Below are positions 1-8,190 of a DNA stretch of 20,204 nucleotides, piece after piece. The DNA is from Nemertoderma westbladi (lineage: Eukaryota; Xenacoelomorpha; Nemertodermatida; Nemertodermatidae): NCBI GenBank assembly GCA_032718475.1, contig JAUCBJ010001874.1, positions 1-20,204 of the forward strand, read 5' to 3'. A model generated the notes under the pieces. It was not told where the DNA came from and did not search any database. It saw only the letters and a list, made by a program, of their open reading frames with translations. Numbering within the stretch: position 1 is the first letter of the stretch; the number at the start of each line of letters is the position of its first letter. The translations under genes were made by a program, and so were the position numbers.

Positions 1-2
1 CA

Positions 3-1019
3 AACTTCGCAAATGCTTTCATGTGTTATCACGAAACCCATTGGCTTGATAATTGTCCCCCTCGGATAAAACCTAAATATTACTCACGATACGTGGATGA
101 TATTTTTTGTGTATTTCAATCAAAGTCACAGGCTATTGATTATTTGAATTATATTAACACCAAACATAAAAACATTCAATTCACTGCAGAATTCGAAATT
201 GATGGAAAATTGTCTTTTCTGGATATCCTCATTACCAGAATTGACAACCACTTTCACACATCTGTTTATCGGAAACCGACTTTCACAGGTTTATATTCAC
301 AATTTGATAGTTTTATACCACTAAAATATAAGATAGCTCTAGTTAGCACACTAGTTTTTCGGGTTTTTAGTATTTGTTCAACCTGGACAAAGTGTAATAT
401 CGAGCTATCCCATTTAACTGACCTACTATGCCGTAATGGATTTCCCGTAGATTTTGTCCGGGATCTTATTGGAGACACCCTTATTAAATTAGTTGGGCCT
501 GTTAAACCTCTAGTTACTACAGTACCCAAGAAACGCGTACTGTTGTGCTTGCCATATTTGGGTGCCCAGTCACATTTACTTTATAAACGACTCCGTATTA
601 TATCTAAGGCTTTCCCATCAGTTGAACTGAGAATTATCTCCCTTCCCTCCTGTCGCTTAAGTAGCTTTTTCCCGTTTAAGGATAAATTACCCTCAGAGCT
701 CCGTCCCCTGACCATTTATAAATTTAAGTGCAGTGGCTGTGCGGCCACTTATTTTGGCAAATCAATACGCCACTATAAGGTCAGAGTGTCGGAGCATCTA
801 GGGTTATCACCCCGCACGGGAAAACCTGTCGCACCCAAGCACTCAGCTATACGTGATCACTCACTTGAAACAAATCATAGTGTACATTATGATGACTTTT
901 CAATTTTCTCCCGTGCTTCGAACAGTTATGACATCTTAATTAAGGAAAGCATACTAATTCGAAAATACAGACCTTCTCTCAACATCCAAGAATCATCTTT
1001 TCCCTTATTTTTGTTTTGA
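3..1019 (+). CDS. Penelope-like reverse transcriptase C-terminus plus GIY-YIG endonuclease (5' partial)
   Basis: The frame is already open at base 3, so the Met at 21 is probably internal. Residue numbers count from that Met. The RT active site is Y-V-D-D at residues 24-27 in the context YYSRYVDDIF. It is followed by LSFLDI and VYRKPTFTGLY, both typical of PLE RTs, which resemble telomerase more than LINE RTs. The C-terminal third (about 231-320) reads as a GIY-YIG nuclease: T-I-Y (231-233), a C-x2-C pair (237, 240) just before Y-F-G (244-246), the R/H-rich helix ending in SEH, and a catalytic-type Glu in IKESIL near 309. The first G of GIY is replaced by T and YIG reads YFG, changes of the kind seen in some PLEs. 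The protein would copy the element RNA and nick target DNA. No internal stop or frameshift is seen, so this copy may be fairly young. Confidence 0.88.
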   Translation, partial: NFANAFMCYHETHWLDNCPPRIKPKYYSRYVDDIFCVFQSKSQAIDYLNYINTKHKNIQFTAEFEIDGKLSFLDILITRIDNHFHTSVYRKPTFTGLYSQFDSFIPLKYKIALVSTLVFRVFSICSTWTKCNIELSHLTDLLCRNGFPVDFVRDLIGDTLIKLVGPVKPLVTTVPKKRVLLCLPYLGAQSHLLYKRLRIISKAFPSVELRIISLPSCRLSSFFPFKDKLPSELRPLTIYKFKCSGCAATYFGKSIRHYKVRVSEHLGLSPRTGKPVAPKHSAIRDHSLETNHSVHYDDFSIFSRASNSYDILIKESILIRKYRPSLNIQESSFPLFLF

Positions 1020-1110
1020 GCTTACAGTACTTCTTGTTAGGAATTGGCGGGTAATTTGAACTTTTGTTGTAGTCCTACACTAGGTTTAATTGTATAACTG
1101 TTTATTGTCT

Positions 1111-1180
1111 GTTTGTGCCGCTTATTTACGCTGATGATGTTATTAGTAAATAACGAAACGTCCGTACTTGCACTGTAAAC
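1111..1180 (+). ncRNA. Type I hammerhead ribozyme motif of the PLE
   Basis: The core box CTGATGA is at 1131-1137. Stem II is GTTATT (1139-1144) with AATAAC (1149-1154), closed by the loop AGTA. GAAA follows at 1155-1158, then C-GTC, with predicted self-cleavage after C1162. Stem I is TACG (1127-1130) with CGTA (1163-1166). Beyond an internal loop, GTGC (1115-1118) pairs with GCAC (1170-1173) and GTTT (1111-1114) with AAAC (1177-1180). Stem III is only A-C/G-U. ACGT is self-complementary, so activity would probably need a dimer, as reported for PLE hammerheads. One extra T (1138) sits between the core and stem II. PLEs are known to carry hammerheads in their terminal repeats; activity here is inferred. 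Confidence 0.8.
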
Positions 1181-1190
1181 TCATTTTATT

Positions 1191-1484
1191 ATGCAACATA
1201 CGGCAACAGCCCAGATTGGTAAGTATCCAGTAGATGTGATCGAGTCCATCTTGAGAAACTTCTACATGAACGACGGATTGGTGTCCAAGGACACGGCGGA
1301 ACAAGCCATAGAAGTGGCTCACGGCCTGCAAGAGTGCTTGGGTACAGGGGGATTTCCTCTGACCAAGTTCACTACGAACTCGGAGGCCTTATTAGAATCA
1401 TTCCCGGTAAAAGATCGCGGGAGCGGAGACATTGAATTGTGGGTAGAACCAATCCCCATGGCGCGAGTACTGGGACTCGCTTGA
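1191..1484 (+). pseudogene. BEL/Pao reverse transcriptase fragment, inactivated
   Basis: About 98 codons of a Pao-type RT palm/thumb are present, including ILRNFYMNDGLVS, GGFPLTKFTTNSEALL and ARVLGLA. Two lesions are visible. The catalytic pair that is normally D-D reads N-D: codon AAC at 1269-1271, one G-to-A change from GAC. The frame then ends at TGA 1482-1484, in the middle of a conserved block that continues in the next frame, consistent with loss of one base at about 1480-1484. With no start codon of its own and no upstream RT fingers, this piece cannot encode a working RT. It reads as a dead copy. Confidence 0.85.
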
Positions 1485-4237
1485 ACCCGAACTCAGATAA
1501 GTTCCAGGTAAGAGTTAGATTTGAGCCCAGTAGCCCAGACAAGGTTTTGACAAAGAGAATTTGCTTATCGACTTTAAGTAGACTATTTGACCCGATGAAC
1601 TTTATCAGTCCGGTAATATTACAGGCACGAGCGTGCATGAGGAAAATTTGGTTGTCCGACATAGAGTGGGATGAACCAATATCTCCTATACATGCAAAGC
1701 AGTGGAGGGAGTGGGAAGCCGAGTTACATCTATTGAAAAACATAGATGTACCCCGTTCCTACTTTCCGAATCAGCTGGTATTCCCAGCTGATCTCGAACT
1801 GCATCTGTTTAGTGATGCAAGTGATACCGGCTTTGGTATGGTAGCCTACCTTCGCCGAGAGGTAAGTCAGGACAAGTTCGAGACGGCCTTTGTGACTTCT
1901 AGATCAAAGACAATGCCGGTCAAATACATGACTGTCCCTCGTGCAGAGTTACAGGCGGCTGTAGTTTCGGTCGAGGTAAGTAAGCAGATAACTGAGGAGT
2001 TAGATACGACATTGACCTTATTCTATTGGACGGACGCATCCTTGGTGTTAGTATACATTGCGGCCGACAATATTGCACTAAAGACATTTGTGGCCAACAG
2101 ACGCGCTCAGATCGTTGATTTTTCGACGAAGGAACAATGGAGACATTGTCCGGGAGTGTTGAACCCGGCCGACATAACTTCGAGAGGTGCAATGCCGGCG
2201 GAATTCTGTCAGGAAGAGTCGCAGGAGTTTTGGTTGCATGGACCTGATTTTCTAACGAGGACACAGGAACATTGGCCAGAGCGACTAAAAATAGTGACCA
2301 ATCCGATGCCTGAAGATGCAGAAGTCAAGGTGGAGAAAGTTTCTAAGTCAAAGTCTAAAGCCAAACTTAAGTCATTGGAGCGGCCTGAAGAGTCATTGGA
2401 GCGGCCTGAAGAGTCATTGGAGCGGCCCGGAGACCTATCAGACCAACAGACTTACGTGACTACTAGGTCCGGAAGGGTAAGTTATGACGTAAAACCACCC
2501 TTACAGACTAAACCAGGGTCACAGTTGGTAAGTGACGGACAGAAAATGACCGACAAAATGGATCCTTTGGTTTCCAAACCTGCGGGTTTGGATTCGAAAC
2601 TTCCATTAATTAGCGGACAACCGTCGCTGGCATTAGAGTCATGCAGTGTTTATGACAAATTACTAAATTCGTCTGCCTCTTGGCTGACAATTTGTAAAAG
2701 AACTGCGTGGTTAAGCCGATACATTTTGTACCTTTGTTTAAAACATTCGGAACATTTGAGAGAACCAACGAGCACTAATAGTGAGCGAATTCGGAAATTG
2801 AAACAACCTCTGACAGAGGATGAGATTGATCAAGCGGAATTAAAGCATTTGAAACATTATCAAATGTGTGCCTTCCCGAAAGAATTCCATCTATTATCGG
2901 CTCAACGACCAGTTCTCTATAAACCCCTTAGAAAATGGAGTCCATTAATCCATAAGGGTTTAATTTGTCATAGATCGAGAATCCAGACTGTCGACATAAA
3001 CTCACAGTTTCGATTCCCAGTGATAATCCCTAGTCACCCAATAGAATTGCAAAGAGCGATTCTATGGGATATACACAAGCGGTTGCATCACGCGGGAAGG
3101 TTACACTGTTTGTCGGCAGCGAGACAGCGATTCATTCTATTGCAGCCAAGCAGGACAGTCGGCACTATGTATGACGCCTGTCTGGTTTGCAAGAGGGTGA
3201 ACGCCAGAGTATTGGAACAGGAGATGGCTGAACTCCCGGAAGCGAGAGTACAGGCATATGACCCACCCTTTACGAACACAGGGGTGGACTGTTTTGGTCC
3301 GATTGAAGCAAAGAGTGGACGGCTGACCCACAAGCGATGGGGTCTGCTACTGACATGCATGGCTAGTAGAGCCATACACATTGAACGTGTGGCAGACATG
3401 TCGACCAAATCTCTGCTCCTGGCTTTAAAGAGATTTATGGCCAGGAGAGGACTAGTAAAGGCGTTTTACTCTGATAAGGGTACAAACTTTGTCGGGGGGA
3501 ATAGCGAGTTGAACGCGGCTCATAAAGCGGCACAGAATAAAGAAATTTCTGCAGCACTTTTGCCGCAAAGAGTAGAGTGGAGATTTAATACTCCAGAAAG
3601 TCCTTGGAGAGGAGGAAGTTGGGAGCATTTAGTTCGCTCTGTAAAACAGGCCATTGCTAAAACATTGCCTGTGAACAAACAACTTACCGACGACGAACTG
3701 GTCACAGCTTTCATTGAAATCGAGCATACCCTAAACTCGAGGCCGATAGCTATGTTGCCAGACGGTGTCGCATTAACGCCGAATCATTTGCTAATGCAGA
3801 GTCCAGCATTTCTTGTGCCGGCATCAGAACCCATTAGTGCCGACCTATATAGTCGTAAAAGCTGGAAAGTAACACAATTTGTGGCGTACACATTCTGGGA
3901 ATATTGGCGGGAATACTATCTTCCCACCATATCCACCAGAACAAAGTGGTACAAAACGGTTCGGAGTCTCCAAAAGGGAGATTACGTACTGATAACCGAG
4001 CCGATTGTCAAGAGAAAGTATTGGGAGACAGGTGTGATCTTGCATACACACCCAGACGTGCAAAACATAGTGCGCACAGTCACTGTGAAAATTAGGTGCA
4101 AGTGTCCGCACCCAAAAAAGTGTAAAACTAATGGTTTACACACCTTGGACCGACCGGTCCAAGATATTGTGTTATTGGAAGAGACACGCATCGAGACGGG
4201 AGATTATAATTTTTCTCCTGCCTCAAAACAGAATTAG
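1481..4237 (+). CDS. BEL/Pao pol remainder: RNase H, integrase and DUF5641-like C-terminus
   Basis: This frame is open from 1439 but becomes homologous at the break near 1481. Residues count from 1439. RNase H shows all four acidic positions: D in FSDAS (~126), E in PRAELQ (~169), D in WTDAS (~198) and D in NPADITS (~245). A variable basic linker (~285-400) has three tandem SLERPEE-like repeats and a TTRSGRVS patch. The integrase follows: an HHCC zinc region (HKRLHHAGRLH near 545, CLVC near 580), then the catalytic D in GVDCFGP (~617), D in YSDKGTNF (~679) and E in WEHLVR (~729). The C-terminal region (~800-925; KSWKVTQ, RSLQKGDYVLI) matches the DUF5641 module that closes Pao integrases. This part is uninterrupted, unlike the RT. 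It has no natural start of its own because it is the tail of a gag-pol polyprotein. Confidence 0.88.
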   Translation: MNPNSDKFQVRVRFEPSSPDKVLTKRICLSTLSRLFDPMNFISPVILQARACMRKIWLSDIEWDEPISPIHAKQWREWEAELHLLKNIDVPRSYFPNQLVFPADLELHLFSDASDTGFGMVAYLRREVSQDKFETAFVTSRSKTMPVKYMTVPRAELQAAVVSVEVSKQITEELDTTLTLFYWTDASLVLVYIAADNIALKTFVANRRAQIVDFSTKEQWRHCPGVLNPADITSRGAMPAEFCQEESQEFWLHGPDFLTRTQEHWPERLKIVTNPMPEDAEVKVEKVSKSKSKAKLKSLERPEESLERPEESLERPGDLSDQQTYVTTRSGRVSYDVKPPLQTKPGSQLVSDGQKMTDKMDPLVSKPAGLDSKLPLISGQPSLALESCSVYDKLLNSSASWLTICKRTAWLSRYILYLCLKHSEHLREPTSTNSERIRKLKQPLTEDEIDQAELKHLKHYQMCAFPKEFHLLSAQRPVLYKPLRKWSPLIHKGLICHRSRIQTVDINSQFRFPVIIPSHPIELQRAILWDIHKRLHHAGRLHCLSAARQRFILLQPSRTVGTMYDACLVCKRVNARVLEQEMAELPEARVQAYDPPFTNTGVDCFGPIEAKSGRLTHKRWGLLLTCMASRAIHIERVADMSTKSLLLALKRFMARRGLVKAFYSDKGTNFVGGNSELNAAHKAAQNKEISAALLPQRVEWRFNTPESPWRGGSWEHLVRSVKQAIAKTLPVNKQLTDDELVTAFIEIEHTLNSRPIAMLPDGVALTPNHLLMQSPAFLVPASEPISADLYSRKSWKVTQFVAYTFWEYWREYYLPTISTRTKWYKTVRSLQKGDYVLITEPIVKRKYWETGVILHTHPDVQNIVRTVTVKIRCKCPHPKKCKTNGLHTLDRPVQDIVLLEETRIETGDYNFSPASKQN
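2372..2434 (+). repeat. Three 21-bp tandem repeats inside the pol linker
   Basis: The unit TCATTGGAGCGGCCTGAAGA(G) occurs at 2372, 2393 and 2414, the last slightly diverged. Its length is a multiple of three, so the frame is kept and the protein gains SLERPEE repeats between RNase H and integrase. Confidence 0.9.
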
Positions 4238-4945
4238 CGTCGGACGCAACTCACTTCGTATGCATTCCTCGTATGCAAATACAAGGAAATGCATAGGAGC
4301 GGGGTTGTGGTGATTTGCGTTGAGTTTTGTCTGGTGGGTATCAAAACAAAATTTTATTTTCAAAATTTTGGAAAATTTTAAATTTTAAAAAATTTAGAAG
4401 TGAACCCAAGACAATTCCAGACGCTGTGTATAGACGCGTTTTAGAATTCGTCTATAGATAAACAGTAATTTGAAAAGTCGTGAAGCCTGGAAAAATAGCA
4501 TTTAGAAACCATGGTGACGGCTATATTACGTAGGAGTGTAAATTGAGTTTAGCGACTTCCGCAGATTGGTGCCAACAGTACAACTAGGGTGCTAAAGGTT
4601 AGTAGCACCAGAGGCGTACATGGACCCCACTCAGTAGTTTGCAGTGAAGTGTGATGTTCGATTATCAAACCTGTGGGTTTGGTATAGTCGAGCGTTGAGA
4701 CTATTGTCCTTTCTAACTACTGTAGTTTAGTACGAGTAATAGGAGTAGTTTGGGCATCAAAAAGTGAGTTGGTCACGGCCAGTTTATCTCCAAAGTTTTG
4801 CGCTATGCATGGGAATAGGTTAGAGGATAGTTAGGAATGAGACGGGATCTAGAGAGTCGAACCTGAACTGCTGGAAGGCAGCGGGGGGTTTTCGGGAAGT
4901 CTGTCCTTCGATGGCATCTAACTGATTTACCCACCGTGTAATTGG
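4238..4945. other. No gene recognised; possible 3' UTR/LTR zone of the BEL/Pao element
   Basis: No coding region is supported. An imperfect hairpin (TATGCATTCCT at about 4259 with AGGAAATGCATA at about 4286) follows the pol stop. The purine-rich AGGAGCGGGG near 4294-4304, just before TGTGG, would suit a polypurine tract and LTR start, but no second LTR copy exists in the window to confirm it. 4345-4400 is a run of AAAATTTT-type sequence. Confidence 0.3.
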
Positions 4946-5614
4946 ATGAACGATGAACCGCTACCTGCCGTCCGAGATCAATTCGACGGGATGCATCTTT
5001 ACCGGAGGACTCGAGGCGAGGACGAGCCGACGCCAAAGGGTTTCAACGTATACAAGTTGTTCTATGGATGCGGCGAATGCATGAACAGACAAGACGTAGC
5101 GATTCCCGACCGACTGGACGAGCAGCATCCTGAGCCGATGTTAACGCGATGTCAGGCTCGCTGGTTCCTTGGATACAACGAGGGAGGTTACCCAATGAGC
5201 AACCCGATGATCAGTATCGAATGCAGCGGAAAGCGGCCTCCAAGACCCATTACGCCGACCGTTACGACTTTAGATCCATATACGGAGATTAAACCCTGTT
5301 CGACACCCAGTTTGATAGAGACGGCAGCGGCCATTTCGCTATACCGAGCCTATAAGGACCTAGAGGCGCGGCGCGAAGCGGCACGGGACTCGAGTTCCTG
5401 GACCATGTTCACTTCGCTTCACCAGGAGAGGAAACTCACGCCTGAGTATCCAGACGAGATTCGCGCCATCCATCCGTCTACTAACCATACCCATGATCCG
5501 CGATTTATACGATATTTACCCCAAATTATTTCGGGAAGTTTCGACGAACGCCTTATTAAGCCCGAATATGTCCAATCCTTTATATATCATCGTCGCTCTG
5601 ATATATACGTCTAG
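4946..5614 (+). CDS. Hypothetical 222-aa protein, GC-rich ORF
   Basis: I do not recognise this protein. The frame opens after a TAA at 4919-4921 and the first ATG is at 4946. The residue mix looks like a real protein: balanced charge, several Trp and Cys (including CGEC near residue 42), an Arg/Glu-rich probable helix (YRAYKDLEARREAARDSS) around 133-150, and a Pro-rich middle. There is no signal peptide or membrane segment. Codons ending in G or C are more common than in the surrounding AT-rich DNA. It starts about 700 bases after the BEL/Pao pol stop on the same strand, so it could be an extra 3' ORF of that element or a separate inserted gene. The last codons overlap the first of two similar hairpins. 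The function is unknown; an exon of a host gene is also possible. Confidence 0.45.
   Translation: MNDEPLPAVRDQFDGMHLYRRTRGEDEPTPKGFNVYKLFYGCGECMNRQDVAIPDRLDEQHPEPMLTRCQARWFLGYNEGGYPMSNPMISIECSGKRPPRPITPTVTTLDPYTEIKPCSTPSLIETAAAISLYRAYKDLEARREAARDSSSWTMFTSLHQERKLTPEYPDEIRAIHPSTNHTHDPRFIRYLPQIISGSFDERLIKPEYVQSFIYHRRSDIYV
5581..5607. repeat. Hairpin copy 1 (9-bp stem, 9-nt loop)
   Basis: TATATATCA (5581-5589) pairs perfectly with TGATATATA (5599-5607) around the loop TCGTCGCTC. It overlaps the end of the 222-aa ORF. The same loop and a stem with one compensatory change recur at 6070-6098. Confidence 0.75.
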
Positions 5615-5679
5615 ATTTATTATTACCCAGCGCACAATTGGCGGCCTAAGGAGACTCGTTAGGGGTCATTGACCTCTGA

Positions 5680-6036
5680 ACGAGTGGAGGATCAGGACCG
5701 CCGCGCCCACAGCTACAACAGCCGGAGCTCACAGCTCGCGGCAAGTGCCAGAAGGAGGAGTCCTTGGCAAGCGCCAAGCCAAGGACGAACAGTCCCATTC
5801 TACATTTGAAGAAAGAGGAGTTGGCGGAGGCGCCCACAGGGACACGGCAAATGGGACGAGGCCGAGGGAGGAGCACCAGTCGGGAGATAGTCAGTGCCCA
5901 GGGAACGTCGTTGCCGGTTCTAGGAAGTGACGCCTCAAGGATGCCGTCAACAGAGTCTACAGGGGGTAGACTGGTGTATCTGGGGAGGGGACAAAGGAGA
6001 GGAGCGAGCCCGAGAGACCCAGGAGCTAGCCGGTGA
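5680..6036 (+). CDS. Arg/Gly/Ser-rich ORF, ~118 codons, uncertain
   Basis: The frame is open from 5680 (after TGA 5677-5679) to TGA 6034-6036. It has no ATG near the front, so it would need an upstream exon, a frameshift or a non-standard start. The composition is low-complexity and basic: Pro/Gln-rich at the start, a Lys/Glu patch, then RGRGRS and GRGQRRGAS. Such composition occurs in nucleic-acid-binding tails, including those of retroelement gag proteins, but it can also arise by chance in GC-rich DNA. It lies between the two hairpin copies. I give it low weight as a real gene. Confidence 0.25.
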   Translation, partial: TSGGSGPPRPQLQQPELTARGKCQKEESLASAKPRTNSPILHLKKEELAEAPTGTRQMGRGRGRSTSREIVSAQGTSLPVLGSDASRMPSTESTGGRLVYLGRGQRRGASPRDPGASR

Positions 6037-6069
6037 GACTATAATATCACGGAGCGACAAACACAAGAC

Positions 6070-6098
6070 ATATACATCATCGTCGCTCTGATGTATAT
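6070..6098. repeat. Hairpin copy 2 (10-bp stem, same 9-nt loop)
   Basis: ATATACATCA (6070-6079) pairs perfectly with TGATGTATAT (6089-6098) around the identical loop TCGTCGCTC (6080-6088). Relative to copy 1, one T-A pair in the stem is C-G here, so pairing is preserved. Confidence 0.75.
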
Positions 6099-6861
6099 CA
6101 TAGGTTTTGATCAATCATTCGACTGGACTCATACACTAGTCGTATCCATGTTTTAGAATTTTATTGAAAGGAAATACTTTTACTTTATAGTCCGTTGGAA
6201 ATAGTAAATACTTTATACTATATTTGATTTGTGTATTTGACTTTATTTGCTCTAAAGTTTATTGAAAGAGGCAACGGAAGTAATTGGGGAGACAAACCCG
6301 CGGGTTTGGCTTACTCCTTTCACTTATCTGAGTAATCGTCAAACCAAGATGATTTGCGTTTTTTATAAGAAATTAAGTAAAGTCCGAAAATGAAAGAAAT
6401 TATTACGTATTTTATATTTAGTTTGATTATCGGCCTTTAATTCAATTTATTTAAAAATCTAGCCTCAAATACGTTTATATTTAGTTTAATTTGTTAATGT
6501 TGATCGTTAATTTGAGATGGGAAATGGGGGACATTGTCCTAGCCATGTTCCATTTCAATAGGTAGACAGTCAATTTGTAAATAAATAGAAGTAATATATT
6601 TTGTAAATTTAATTTTGTATGTAGTAATCGTTAAACAGTGAGAGAGATATATTTTTTTTTGTAAATTTAATTTGTACGCAATTCCATTATGCAATATCTA
6701 TGGCAATATTTGTAAATAGTAGAATTATTATAGCATCAAGTTATTTAGGTTATTTGGAAAGCGAATTTATTTTGTTTTGTATACATCGCCTTATACTCTT
6801 CTACAGTTGGAGGGAAACATTTCATGATTTCCCTTGGAGCGGTGTTACGGTATATGGCGCT
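6099..6861. other. AT-rich non-coding stretch
   Basis: No gene is seen. A ~25-base AT-rich phrase (ATATATTTTGTAAATTTAAT) occurs near 6594 and again, with a longer T-run, near 6647. This is a small local duplication. Confidence 0.4.
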
Positions 6862-7043
6862 GTATCCACATTATTAGCCGATGCAGTACACATTATTAGC
6901 TATTATGCAGTACGCATTATTAGCCATTATGTATCCACATTATTAGCCATCATACAGTATAATATGTTTGTTATTGTGCAGTATAATATATTAGTCCGTT
7001 ATACTGTACGCAATATTAGTCCGTTATTCAGTATAATATTTTA
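6862..7043. repeat. Degenerate short repeats built on CATTATTAGC and CAGTATAATAT
   Basis: CATTATTAGC occurs at about 6869, 6891, 6914 and 6938, spaced roughly 22-24 bases and mixed with ATGCAGTAC. It then passes into CAGTATAATAT and ATTAGTCCGTTAT phrases to about 7043. This looks like an old slipped minisatellite. The open frame across it on the plus strand is a by-product. Confidence 0.6.
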
Positions 7044-7285
7044 GATAAGGCATAATAGCGCAATGATATTTAGATAGGGAAATTGAAACGCCCATATATT
7101 TTGAATTCATCCATTTTGTATAGTATGTAGCCCTACCTACGTAATTTTGTATTAGGATATAGGTAGATAGTTCCAGGGTAGCAAGTTCAGTCGAACCCTG
7201 GATTTTGTGCTTGCTGTTATTAGCTTTGATAGGGCTAGCATATAGGGACGCTATCCTGACCATTCCGCAGCCAGGGACATGATCC

Positions 7286-7303
7286 ATTACCATATATGGT
7301 AAT
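7286..7303. repeat. 18-bp perfect palindrome
   Basis: ATTACCATATATGGTAAT is its own reverse complement. It sits 46 bases before the first CCAAT-type motif of the promoter-like block and could be a protein-binding site or chance AT-rich symmetry. Confidence 0.5.
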
Positions 7304-7348
7304 AATTTGAGGGTTTGGGAGGCAATAGGGCTACAATCCGGCCTTCTT

Positions 7349-7480
7349 ATTGGACTAACTGCTTCCAGGTTGGCCTAATGCTAGCGCGGACTGGAGAGCC
7401 AATAGGAGAGCGATTGCGTCACCTTATTGCATCACCCACTCGGATCACCTATAAATTGGCGGTTTTCCGGTAGAGCTGTA
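7349..7480 (+). promoter_or_regulatory. RNA polymerase II promoter-like block (two CCAAT motifs plus TATA box)
   Basis: An inverted CCAAT (ATTGG, 7349-7353) and a direct CCAAT (7399-7403) precede TATAAAT (7450-7456), with spacing suitable for initiation near 7480. No coding exon is recognised downstream. AATAAA signals follow at 7786-7791 and 8550-8555. Promoter then polyadenylation signal without a gene suits a solo LTR, but LTR ends cannot be fixed from one copy. Confidence 0.4.
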
Positions 7481-8050
7481 CCACAACCACCCACCTCTCA
7501 ACTCAATCCACATATTTAGTACCATTAAGTTAGAAGTATAATTTTGCGTATTTCTGCAGTTTGCTATTTTTTGATTAATTTCTTGAAATGATTTGTTAGT
7601 GCTACTATTCTCAATTGCGTTTCTCAATCAATCCTATCGATTACTGCTAATTACAATCGGAACTATGATTTCTACCCGTTTTGTTAATGGTTCTATGTGA
7701 TTCATTTCTACGCAATAATCCTAAGGGATTTTTTGAGACTGTCAGACTTTTGTGATTTTGCATGCGCCGCTACGGTAGCTATTCAAATAAATGAAGGGCT
7801 AAGGTGCCGGTAGGCGGTGGGCGCATCGGGGGGTTGGGCGACTAAGGGAGAGCGGAGGATTCAAAGGCGAGCAACGCTGGCGGGGGGTCACCGTTGCGGT
7901 TGGGCAATTTGCATTGTAGCGTGGGGGCAGCTCGCTGGTACAGTAATTAAGGGGCTGATGATCCAGATTTTGTCTCAATCTTGTAGCGTTAGGGGGCAGG
8001 AATTGGGTTAGTTAGGAAGCCTAGATGTACCCGGGAGAGGTCTGCGTGCC
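7481..8050. other. No gene seen; AATAAA at 7786 and G-rich block to 8030
   Basis: An AATAAA signal at 7786-7791 is followed by a G-rich stretch (about 7800-8035). The short open frames there have no recognisable protein features. Confidence 0.35.
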
Positions 8051-8190
8051 TTACAATTGCTAATTGCATGCATTGCGAATTATTATATTGTGCTGTGTAA
8101 TTGCGAATTGCGTGCATTGCGAATTGTGTAATTGCGGATTGTACAATTGCGAATCGCGCATTGCGAGCTGTGATTGCTGACGCTGATTGG
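8051..8190. repeat. Irregular tandem repeat of ATTGCGAATT-type words
   Basis: ATTGC or its variants (ATTGCGAATT, CATTGCGAAT, TAATTGCGGATT) recur about a dozen times, with a recognisable longer phrase GTGTAATTGCGAATTG. Spacing is irregular, as in a decayed minisatellite. Confidence 0.65.

Larger units (their letters stand above)
1..1190 (+). mobile_element. Penelope-like element, 3' portion (5' end outside window)
   Basis: The segment holds the RT C-terminus, a GIY-YIG endonuclease, a stop codon and a ~170-base 3' non-coding tail containing a hammerhead ribozyme motif. This order is characteristic of Penelope-like elements (PLEs). The 5' part lies beyond the window edge. The right boundary is inferred from where BEL/Pao pol coding begins (about 1185-1195). 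No second copy or target-site duplication is visible, so the exact end is uncertain. The PLE probably inserted into, or next to, the BEL/Pao element. Confidence 0.8.
1191..4237 (+). mobile_element. BEL/Pao LTR retrotransposon, 5'-truncated internal region
   Basis: Only the distal half of a BEL/Pao pol is present. It starts a little upstream of the RT active site and runs through RNase H, integrase and the C-terminal region to a stop at 4235-4237. Gag, protease and the 5' LTR are absent, because the PLE abuts the pol. No 3' LTR can be assigned, since there is no second LTR copy to compare with. The element may continue into the downstream GC-rich ORFs. Confidence 0.85.

Noticed and set aside
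266-529. Minus-strand open frame within the PLE RT
   Set aside because: Shadow of the plus-strand RT frame; no protein features.
1372-1743. Minus-strand 123-codon frame over the BEL pol
   Set aside because: Antisense to conserved RT/RNase H coding sequence, which explains its openness.
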